The notes under the pieces were generated by a model that had not been told where the DNA came from, made no database searches, and saw nothing but the letters and a program-made list of their open reading frames with translations. This document shows, piece by piece, positions 34,701 through 46,700 of a stretch of 64,000 nucleotides of DNA; positions within the stretch are counted from its first letter, which is position 1, and every line of letters begins with the position of its first letter. Both the position numbers and the translations under genes were made by a program. Source of the stretch: Sipunculus nudus (lineage: Eukaryota > Annelida > Sipuncula > Golfingiida > Sipunculidae); contig CM049312.1 of the NCBI GenBank assembly GCA_026874595.1, positions 25,727,956-25,791,955 on the forward strand, given 5' to 3'.

Positions 34701-37700
34701 CCTGCTGTTCTGTTCTTATAGAATACATTGATGCACATTTTCCCAGTAATGGATTGGTGTCTTGACCTGAAATTTAGCATGTTGCGTCCATCTGTTTTTG
34801 GTGAAAATTACACCTACTAGTATATGAGGAGTATTAATGATGCCACAAATTTGGAGTCCTGTCAGGAACATTCAATATCTCATTTTACCCATGCCTCTGT
34901 GATTTGGTAGATACAAGTAGTCCCTTTTGAAGTGCCCATTTTCTAGTTTTATTGTCACAACTTCATGAAAATATAAGATCACAGGGACGAATGCTTTGTT
35001 TTGCCAATTTCTGCTAAAATCAATCACTGTTTGTGATTTCCAGAAAACAGTGATAGTTCAGGACTAGAAAAATAGTTTGAATTTGTTTGTGTGTACTTTT
35101 ATATTACTAAAGTATCATTGATTGATTCATCAACATTTTTCAAAATTAAAAGTTAGGAAGAAGGGAAAATGCCTGGAGATTTTTGTATGCATTTTGATAT
35201 ATTGTTATATAATGTTCATAAAATGTTTTTGTTGAATGTATACTTACTGCCAGAGGCAATATGTCTGGGTTTTTTTTAATGAAAATCTTGTTTTAAATGT
35301 TAGAATCTTCAGATCAACAACAAATCTTTTATTTATTTATAGCTGGTCTAATAGAGAATATTCTGGGATTCCACATGTGTATAAATCATTGGGACTATAA
35401 TTAATTTTAGTTTTTGTTTGAAAGCTAAATTGGACCAAGGTAGCCTGACAGCACCTGAATATTTTGTTTTTCTCTTGCATGTGTTAAACGTGGATACTTG
35501 ATATGTGTAAATTTGCATTATCAATAGCCATGGAGATAAAAATTTGGTGTATATGAACTAAATCAGACAAAATATTTTTGCAATAAAATGATGTGCTTCA
35601 AGAAAACCTAAAGATTTTTTTTATCTATTAGTCTAGGACATTCAGATTATATACATTGTAACTGTCATCAACTTGTAGTGTTTCAGAACCGATACGGCCA
35701 GCACCTGGGAGACTGTGTAGATAAACTACGAGTATTCTGTCGTCTTCTCTCTCCAGAAGAGTACTATAAATACATTGAATCTCTTCACTGTAAGTAACCA
35801 GAATTTCTGTCCACTTTGCATGAATCATTCATTTTGAATGATATAAGCATATTGGGGTAGTACATGCTGTCATTTATTATTTAATAGATACATGTATGAC
35901 CTGCTGATGACTCTGCTTTTCTTTTAGAATGAAGAATACTCATGTAAGAATGGAACTTGAACATTAAGTGCCAGGATCTCAAGTTTTATGTGCACAAATT
36001 TCGAAATAATCATAAAATACTTATATTAGTTTTAATGATAAGACTGAGGCTCGGTTGGGTTTGAACCCTGAGGGTCACTGACTTACTACATCTATTTTCA
36101 GTACTATTTGTGTATATTAGTTGCTGGACCATGTTCATATGCACAAGTTCAGATTTAGTGATTAGATAACATCAGACGACTTACTTCAAACTTCCTCACT
36201 GACCAGCATATGTATCATCTATATCAATAGATTAAGAGGTTTCACTTTAAATCACCAATAGGTCTGCCCTATCTGATACAAATGCAGACTTAAAATATTC
36301 TTGACAATTGTAACCAAGAGAAGGGGTGGCATAAAAGCATAATTGACAACACAAAGCATCTTTTAATTTATATGAACTGCACAGCTGTTAATTATGTACA
36401 TAAACTGAAAAGTTAGGTCAATGATTAAATACAAAATGATTAGATACTTATACGTATATGCATTTTACTGATGATCATATTGTATGACATTATAACATTA
36501 TTGTCCCCTGCTTCCCGGAAGCGGGGGACATTGATTTAGGTTTGTCTGTCTGTCTGTCCCTCTGTCTGTTTTCATTTCCCTGCGATAACTTTCCTGAATA
36601 TATTCCGATTTAATTCAAATTTGGGTCAGTGATTGCTAATGCTTAACTTGGTTGGGATTGGTTTTGGAGTGTCTGTCTCACAAGATAATAATTAATACAG
36701 TATGATGTTTCATTTTGATTTGATGAATCAGCACATATAGTTTCACTTATCACCAACAGGTGTCACTATCAGTGGACGTAAATGACACGGTGTAAGGTTA
36801 TAAAATGAGCAACACGAGCAGCTGAATTATTTACTATGGCACACAAGTACAGTGGAAGCACACGGTGTCACAGAAAAATGTGTACAAACTGAAGTTCAGG
36901 TGTTACGTCAATACAATTCTCACTTCAGTTTTACAGTGTTACATACAATACATCACAATAAATAACTTTAATTTTTTGTAGTAACTGCCAGGTGCTGCCA
37001 TCTGTTGAGCATGGTTAAAGCTATTTGCACTTAGTCACCACAGACTTTTAAATCATCCCAGATTTGAAGGCGGAAATTCCTTTAATTTGCTTGTTTTATG
37101 ATTTAATCTGATGGACTATGGTGTTGACATCTTATTGTGTAATTTGCTGCAGATGAGAAGCTTCTGAGACTGGATATAAAAAAGCTTCAGGAATTACGAA
37201 CACAAGGTATAACAACATGGAAGTCGGCAGATGTTTATGAGCGATTGACAGTCAAGCGTGAGCGAGGAAATAATTCTAGGCACATGCTGACAGATGTCCT
37301 CAGTAGCCTCCAGGTTTGTTGAAAGTTTCATCTCTGGCAGTGTATTCTTTTTTTTTTTATTAGAGAATTCATCAAGAAGAAAATCACTTATTTAAGGTGA
37401 CTTTTGGTCTTTACATTTCTCTTAGGTGTATGCACATTAGGATAGAAAAGTACAGATGTGTATGTGTGTGTTTGTTAGGGGGGGGGGTGGTGAGGCTCAA
37501 CAATTTGTGATTTGTATGTTGTGTAATTTAAATTAAGTAATATCTTTGTCCCCTTTTTAAAAACTGTGAATTTTGCTCCATTTTCCCAGCTTCAGTTCTA
37601 CAAACATGAACTTGACCCTTAGTAAGGTGTGTCACCAGAGAACTGTGATTTAGCTATTGTATTGCATATTCAAGTAGGGAGTATAACCGGATGATTGTTT

Positions 37701-40700
37701 TGATAATTTTTTGTACATTAATAAGGAATATCTTGTTTAGATATTATTGTGAGAAATAAGGTTAGAGAGCACAAGGGTCTCGTTTTGATGTTAATTGCAG
37801 TACATTTTGATTCAGTCGGAGCTGTCTCTGTTTTATTACGTAAACATAATTGTGAGCTGTTTCTGTATTAATAAGAATTTTCTCTGTTAAGGTTTATATG
37901 CCAGAGTAAGCCAACCGAAAATTTTCCCTTATTCAGCCAATTATCGCCCACCCCGCCTCGTTCCCGTGTATATAGGTCACACTTCCGTTTCCTGTAATCA
38001 CTTTTTCTTCTGGCGTTTGCCATGATGGATGTTTAGACTGCAAGTTTGTCCAATGTTTGGTCTGTACTTAAAAAGTGTGCCAACTGACTGTAAGTAGACT
38101 TGTTTTCCCTTCCCACCATGGAGAACCCCTCGTATTGTTCATCTTGTTGTTCCTTAATCCCTGCTTAGGATTCACACCCCAGTTGTTTCATGTGCCATTC
38201 CCAAACTGACATTTGCTGGGGCCCTGCTGATCCCTGTTTTTACTGTCAGACGTGGTCGTCTGGCAAGTGGGCCATGTTTCATGCATGGTCACACTCCCAG
38301 GTTGTTTGGGTTTCTCCTTCCTTGGTGCCTTTGTCTGGTGCCCTTGTCAGCCGGGGGAGGGGGGGGATGGGGGGGGTGGGGGGGAATCCTACCGTTGGTG
38401 ATCACAACATTTCGGTGTTCTGTTCCCCTTCCGTTCCTACCTGTAGCGTTTCCACACCGGTAGTGCCTACTGCAAAATCATTACTGACCCTTTCCCGTAA
38501 GCGGAAGTCGTCTCCAGTTCCCTCGGCTCCAGCTTCGGACCCATCATCCGCTTATACTGTTTTGAGCAAACTTTCCAGTTTTTGCTCTTCTTTAATGTCG
38601 GATCTAGACGATTCGTCCGCGTCCATTTGTTCGGTCACCTCCCCGGCTCCTCCGGCCCTCTCACCTCAGCCGCTGTCGTCCCCTCCGGCCCCCCGCCGGC
38701 TTCCTTCCTTGCCTCCTGTGACTGCTCCTCCCAGGGCATCTAAGGCGTGGTCCCCCGGCACCCTCTGCAACTACCATGGGTACCGGGTGACCTGTTTTGA
38801 TCAGTTGATCCGGCTCACCCCGAGGTTCCTACGTTGTCTATGCATCTGGAATCGGGCCTTTAACAACCTGTTGCGCATGGAAAATTGTATTTTATCCCTC
38901 CGCCCATGTTTCTGACTGTCAGCTTACCGATTTAGAAGGGCTCGGCTCTCAGGTGGCGGGGATGGTTAATGATTTACAAGCTGTCACTAGCCTCCTTGCC
39001 GTCTCCACAGATCCGGCCACTATTAATGATATATGGCAAGCCTCCGCGCACGACTGTGCCGAACCCCAGCATGTTATACTGAGACTTGTCGAAAACTGCA
39101 TTTTACTTCGCCGCTCGGCATGTCTCCATTCTTTGCGTAACCTTAAACCTGAGCTCACCCAGGCTGAAATGACTGAGCTCTACACTCAACCATTCACGGG
39201 TTCTCTTCTATTTGGGGGTCAACTTCGGCCCCTCTTCAGGTCATCACTTCACATCGTTTGGTTCCATATTACGTTTTTGGGCGACCCTCCCGTCACACTG
39301 CACCAGTTTTACACTCCTCCTCCCACAGATCCCGTAAAATGTCTAGCGTTGGAGGAGGCCATTCAGTCTATGTTGAACAAGAGGGCGATTCTCCAGGTCC
39401 CCCCTTCCACATGGGGGTTTTACACTCGTCTATTTCTCGTTCCAAAGCCACATGGACAGTGGCGCCCAATTATAGATCTCAAGCGCCTCAATTTGTTCAT
39501 CACCCCACCCCCCTTTCGGATGTTCAGTATTCATGCGGTTTTCCGCATAATCCGACGGATGGATTGAGCGTTCAAAATAGACCTTACAGATGCGTATTTT
39601 CACGTGCCAATCCATCTGTCATCCCAATGGTTTCTTCAGTTGGCCTACGAGACCCGCATAAAATCAATTCCGTGCGCTTCCCTTTGGAATCAATGGTCAC
39701 TCGTTACCTCCGCTCCCAGGGCATCTTGGTGCTCCCTTACCTCGACCATTGGCTTGTCCATGCGGCCAAACGCTCTCTCTTACTAGAACACTGGTCCAGG
39801 GTTCTCTCTTTACTCCGGAACCTGGGGTTTCTTGTCAATGCTGAGAAATCCCAGCTCACTCCCACCCAGTCACTACAGTTTCTGGGCATGGCCCTCAATT
39901 ATGCATCAGAGACTGCGTCTCTCCAGCGCGAATTTGCTCAGAAGCTCAGGCGCAAATTTGTTCCTTTCTTGCATCACGCCGTCTCGATTCTCATGCCGCT
40001 GCATCTCTTCACGGCCCTCTCAACTGGGCAGCGACTTTTGTTCTGTTTGGTCGGCTCTATCTCTGTCCAGTTCAGTCGCTCCTTCATGCTCGCAGCCTTC
40101 TCCATCTGCATTCAGTTCATCACGCGGTCCTCCCGTTTCACCTCCCGTGGCGGGCCCTTCGTCCCTGGCTAGACATTACCTTTCTCCTCCAGGGTGTTCC
40201 TTTCTCTCAGGAGATAGACTTATGGTGTTCACCGACGCGTCTCTCCTCTGTTGGGGTGCCCATATGGCCGATTTCCACGCCTGGGGCATCTTGTTCCCTG
40301 GTTCATATCAATGTCCTGGAACTTCGCGTCGTACGTCCAGCGATCTCCCATTGGTCCCGCCACTTACTGGGCCGTCACATACTAGTCATGACCAACAACA
40401 CCACAGACGTGGTGTATATTAACAGGCAGGGTGGTACTCGGTCTCCCTCACTGATGCGGGAGACCTACCTCTTGTTTGATCTCTGTATGACGATGAGAGC
40501 CTTGCTCCCCGCGTCTCATTTTCTGGGCATCTCAAACTTTCTCGCTGACGCCTTATCCCGTCGCCCCGGGTCTCCGCCTCCACCGGTTGTCATTCCCTTC
40601 TCCGTCCTTCGGTGTTTCTTCGCTCGCCTGGGGTGGTCGGAAATCAATTTGTTTGATTTTTCCTCCCCCCCAGCCCTAGTTCCTACTGTGATGCGTCTAC

Positions 40701-43700
40701 GTCGCCCTTGCGACCGTCTCCCAGACACGCCGGTGTCAGTTTGGTCTCACTGGTTTCTCTGTGCGTTTCCGGTGTCCAGTCTATTCCGCCAGATCCTCAG
40801 TCACATGCTGTTCAGATGGATCTCCTCATCCTTCTGTTTCATCCTGCTGGCTCCCTGGTTTCCCCTGTGGCTCTGGTTTCTCTCATAACCACCGCTTCTT
40901 CTGCCGCTCTGGATTGATCTCCCATCCTTCACGGTCACGTTTCGGTTTTGCCCTCTGTGCGCATGTGTACTCTCATCTGACACCTCAAGGATCAAGGCAT
41001 TTCAAGCCCAGCTGCTCTCCTTGCCACCGCTCCCAGTCGCCATTCTTTGGACCGCATCTATGACTCCCTGTGGCGTATCTTCTCCAGTTAGGCGGCTGAC
41101 CATGGAATCTCTCCTTTCTATCCGTCGCTTTCGGCTGTCTTTGATTACTTTGTTTATTTACTACAGGGCAAACAGTTATCTTATCCGTCTTTCCGTGGCT
41201 ATCATGCCGCCCTGCTGTCGGTCCTCCGTCCACTGGGTAACGATCGTGTCCTCCACCATCCCCTGGTGACGGACTTTCTCAAAGGGGTACATGCCTGCTC
41301 AGCTCTTCCTGGCTGCGTTGCTCCTTCCTGGCGCCTGGATGTTGTCTTACAACACCTCCGTGGACCCCCTTATGAGCCTCTTCGTTTGGCGCATCTTCTG
41401 CATTTGTCTCGGAAAATGGTTTTACTCCTAGCTCTTGTGTCTGCAGGTCGCCGCTCTGAGCTTTATGCCCTAGTGGCCGATTCAAAATTTACACAAACCT
41501 TACATTACTCTCCTGATTTCTATAAGAAGAACCAAAACTTCGACAGTCCTCCGTTACCTTGGCATGTTCCGGCCCTCCCTAACGGTCAGTACTGGTACGG
41601 GGCCACCAATCGCCCTGTCCGTGCTTTACGTTACTATCTTAAAGCCGCCCATTCTATTCATGGAGGCACAATAAGTTGTTTATTTCAACGAAATCACTAC
41701 TTCGCACAAAGAATTTAACACTATCACCATTAGTGCGTGGCTAAAAGCTACCATAGTCTCAGCCTATGATTCTGCTTCTCCGTCGACATTTGAGCAACTT
41801 CACGTCAAAGCTCATGACGTCCAGGCCATCTCTACCTCCTTGGCCCATTTATCTGGGACTTCCCCTAACCAACTTGTTAAGAAAGGATATTGGAAATCTC
41901 CTTCTACCTTCACCCGATTATATCTTAAGGATGCCACTTTACAAGATTCGGGTCTTTACTCCTTTTGCCCTGTGATCACTGCGGGTGAAGTCCTCACGTT
42001 CTCCAGGCCGTACTCACAACCTTCTTCAGTTCCGGTGTCTACATCTTCACCTTTGCTCCAGTGATGTTCTTCTTCTTCCCGACATTCTAGGTAGGTATCC
42101 CCTCCCCAAGGTTTATCTGTTATATTCTCATAAATACAGAAACAGCTCACAATTATGTTTTCGTAATAAACCCCCCCCCCCCATTCCCTCCCTGTGAACG
42201 GTGGTTTTGTTAGTAAACTGTTGTGAGCTTTTCTGTATTACAAACAGCCCTCCCTTCCAGTCCTCTTCCGTCCGCCATCGAAAAAGTGATTACAGGAAAC
42301 GCAAGTGTGACCTAGATACACAGGAATGAGGCAGGGTGGGCGATAATGGGCCCAATAAGGGAAAATTTTTGGTTGGCTTACTCTGGCGTATAAACCTTAA
42401 CAGAGAAAATTCTCATTAATACAGAAAAGCTCACAACAGTTTACTAACAAAACCACCATTCACAGGGAGGGAATGGGGGGGTTTGGCGGTCTCTATAGTT
42501 AGTATTGTTTGTTGTAGACTTCAAAGGATTTACACCTGTTTAGTTTAGTTTTCTCAGGGTTTTATTTCTGGAGGCATGTCCATATGAACATTCATGTTGT
42601 TATTGATGGTCAGCTTAAAATAGGGAGTGGTCATTGGCCAGAGGACAGTCAGGACTTGTGAAGTCAACAAGCAAATATAAGTCGTCATGAAGGGGATGTT
42701 CGACACAAGTGCCTGATCAGTGCTCCAGTTTGTGTAGCTTGTCGATATCTGCATTCCGGGGGGCAGGTGTGCATGCATCAAGAGTCTAGACAGCTGTGAG
42801 ATGATGTCTTGAAGCGTGGATTGTCGGTGTCTGAAGAAGGCCACGGTGATTTCTCTGTAACAGACTTCAGAGCGAGTATTTTCCCCTATGGACTGGTAAA
42901 CAATTTAAACATGTTGTGAGCACTTTCAGGAACAGACTGGGGACATTATTGTATCTGCCAAAATGAAGTTTTACGGATACTTTGTTTTTGACCGGGTTCT
43001 GCCGACATGGCCGCCACCGCGTTCATATCCGGAATGGACTTATCCACCTGAAATTTGGCATGTATATTCATCTTGGATAGCTTTCTGGATTTTATGACAG
43101 GTTGCGCCACCTACATTCACGACATCCAGTGTGCATTAGGTGAGAAGAAGTGTGTGCTGATAGTTATGCTTGACTTATCAGCAGCTTTTGACACTGTCAG
43201 TCACCAGCACCTTTTGCAGACTCTGGAGACACTTGGTGTTTCTGGTAGTGCCTTGAGGTGGTTCCACTCATACCTCACTAATTGAAATCAGGTCATAACC
43301 ATTGATCGCTGTAGATCTTCGTCTCAGCCGCTTGATTGTGGTGTACCACAGGGGTCAGTTCTCGGGCCCATCTTATTCACTCTTTACACATCACCATTAG
43401 GAACATTACTCAGCCATTGTGGCCATTATCATATGTACGCTGATGATTCAATGCTTTATCTCACTTTTCGACCTTCAGAAATCTGTGCAAATATCTCATA
43501 TAGGGAATATACAACTGAGCTCGTTTGGAAGTGGATGGTAAACAACAACTCAAAATGAATGATGATAAAACAGAAGTGATTCTGATAAAACCTCGCAACA
43601 CTGAAATTGTGTGCCTAAATCTGTCCATCGGTGGGCAAGTAGTCCAGCCATCTCAGTATGTTAGAAGCCTTGGTGTGTTTTTTTATTCATACTCCAGTAT

Positions 43701-46700
43701 GGAGCATCATGTTAATACAGTTTGCAAGAGTGCTTACCTGCACCTCTACAACATTAACAAAATCAAAACTTACTTTGATAAGCTATCACTAGAGCGTTTA
43801 ATCCATGCATTTGTGACCAGTAAGCTTGATTATGGTAATGCTCTCCTCTTAGGATATCCAGTTTCCCTCATACAGAGGCTCCATAGTTCAAAACTGTGCA
43901 GCTCGAATCCTGTGTGGCAGTAAAGGATACGAGCATATGACAACTGTCTTGCATCCCTACATTGGCTCCCTCTGTGTCAACGGATAAAATTTAAAGTTGC
44001 TATGTTGGTGTTCAAGGCAAAACATGGTATTGCTCCAAAATACCTCCAGGATTTAATCCAGCCTTACATACCTGCGAGACGTCTGAGACCATTAAACCAA
44101 GAATTACTGTGTGTTCCAAATACAAGGTCCACCTTGGTGGCTAATAGAGCTTTTTGTGTTGCAGGACCCACTTTGTGGAACTCTCTCCAACGGGACCTAC
44201 GTCAAATTTCTAATCTTGACACATTTAAAAAGAAGCTTAAAACCTATTTGTTTTTGCAATATTTTGGTAGCTAATCATACTTTCACTATAATCATTCAGC
44301 ACATTTACTACAATATTTCTCTCTTGTGTTTTAACAGCTGCTTTTAATGATATGTGTATACAAAGTACTTTAATGCGATTTTTAATCCTTTCAGTTTGTG
44401 TGTTGTAAAGCGTTTTAGAGCACTTCGGTGGTATTCTAGTTTAAATGTGTAACTGTGGAGGTACTGGATATCGCTGTGTGGAAGCTTATTTGATTACCTA
44501 GAGCCGGATGATTCCAGGAGACATCAGCTGTAAAAGACATTGACTCTGAGACGAGATAGAATCATCTGTGACCTAATTAGTGAGTATTGCGCGAAATGTA
44601 CCTTGAGAGTTATACCAGTACTTCAACGAGGGACATTTGGTGGTCGGAGCTCTGTATATCAAGAGTGGACTGATTGTACTGTGAACACATTGCGAACAAA
44701 CGGTGATCTGGGCAGCACCACATTCTGATGTCACGTATGTCATGTGATCAGGAGAAGTGTAAACAGGGGACTACTCTGTGTACTGTGGTTAAGGGACTTG
44801 GTGGTTGTTTCTGTGATTATTATCGAACTTTTATGATCATCGATGTTTGTATGCATCGAGCACCTCTCTAGGTATAGGTTTTCTTTAATATATCGATTTG
44901 TTTGTGTTAACTCAAGACTTATTTATCTTTTGGAGTGTATGTATGTATGAATTTCAGCCAGTTGGTTTTGACAGTAAAATAAACCTGGTCTTTCACATCT
45001 CTAGTGGTGTGACAAGGTGTTTGATGCAATTTGTCTTTGAACACTTGGATCAGCACAGACAATGAGGCTGGATATAAGAAGATGACACTTAAATGTCTCT
45101 TTTTTTATAGATTCATTGACCAGATGGATTAGGACACAGATGTCTGAAAAGAGTTTGTAAAGAGTCTTGGAATGGGAAGGGAATATTATTTACTGATGAA
45201 ATTTAGAAACACCTGGTCAAAAATATTATCATTTATATTACTATTTCAGAGTGAGGCATCTTACAGTCAGCTGCTTCACAGACAACAAGGAGCTGGTCAG
45301 ACAACTTCTCAATGTGAGTTTTGCTCAGACACAGCAGAGTTCAGTTAAAGAACATTGACAGATGATGATGAATTGTTAATTTGTTAACCATTCTGTGTTA
45401 GATATTTTATCTTTATTTACATACTCAACAGATCTTTTGTTTCAGTGATTCAGTTCATTGGCTGTAATATGAAATTTTTCAACTGGAAGGTTTAATTTTT
45501 GTCCCATAGAATCTAGTAATTGTTTTAGTAGATTATTAATAGCATTGCCTTTCTTGGACAATGAAAAGGATATTTGGTTCATTACTAAGAGATTTTATTT
45601 ATCTTTTAACAGTGATTACTTTAGCATTTTAATGGCAATAGGTTTGAGAAGTCTCACAGTCATTTGAAGCAAAATACATCATTCGAGCAAAATAGTGTCA
45701 GATCCGCCTTTCTCATTTAAAATGTTATGTCATGAATTTATGCAACCAGTTCCTTAAAATTATGTAAAAGCTATTATTTTTTTTATACTTTTGGGAGGGG
45801 CTGACCAGTTTATTCATAATATAAATCATGGAATTCATAATGTGTATCACATATATATATAAACATATCATAAGTTCACCTATGTTGTAACTTTCAGCTC
45901 GTCGAACTGCAGCTCCATTGGATGTATCAGGGCTTCCTGGGTATGAGAAGCTAACACAACCAGAAAAAGAGGTGATAATTTGATCTATTTTAATATTTGC
46001 ACATGCATGTGCATGTATTAGTCAGTGCCACCTAAATTTATGTGAAACCAAGAGACAAACTGTGTGTAGCAAAATTTTCACTGTTATCATAAAATAATTT
46101 GATGATTTTTGCATGGTCCATGAAAGCCTTATTGCAACAATAATTTTGCCACCTGAATCTCTCCATAGATAGATTCTCTCCTGGATGCTGTCCTCCAAGT
46201 GAATTCGTGTCACACCATTTGGGCCCTTACCAAACCCCGACAGGTTAAATTCTCCAAATTTCTCAAAACCACTCATGGGGGTAGTATGAAAATACTAATA
46301 TAAAAGTATTAAATATATTTTAATTACAGAAAATTTCTTTTTTGTGTATATTTTATAGGCAAGAGTCTTCAAGAAATTATTTAATGATAAAGTCAGTTAA
46401 CAAATATTCTAGTTAACAAATATTCTATTTCAGGCTATCTGTTGCTCCCATTCACGTCTCACAAGGCCAGTCATTTCCACTGCAAAAGCAATCATATATT
46501 TTCCAGGTATATATTTTACGAAAGGCAGCATTACTCAATTATTAGATATCAGTGCTATGCATTATATTGTGCATTTGATGTACAATTCCTTTTATTTTCT
46601 GTTTATTTTTCAGTTGTGTTCTGTTGCACGGCTGGTGCCAGAGTCTTATCTGGAGTTTAAATCATTGCTGATTTCGGAATGTCTGAAGCACGGGTCTTTG

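Larger units (their letters stand above)
37828..42483 (+). mobile_element. DIRS-type tyrosine-recombinase retrotransposon (inactive copy)
   Basis: A 4.65-kb element bounded by inverted terminal repeats of about 200 bp (37828-38030 and 42285-42483). Both carry the segment TTTATRCGCCAGAGTAAGCC (left-hand orientation; left 'atg', right 'acg'). It contains a gag-like frame, a reverse transcriptase/RNase H region and a tyrosine recombinase, in DIRS order. An internal complementary region (42118-42245) joins sequences complementary to the outer ends of both ITRs, the hallmark of DIRS replication. There is no target-site duplication, as expected for this order. Frame breaks and active-site changes show it is dead. 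It is inserted in the sense direction in TADA2A intron 9. Confidence 0.88.

Noticed and set aside
38949-42150. Minus-strand frames across the DIRS element
   Set aside because: They are antisense shadows of the RT and recombinase coding region.
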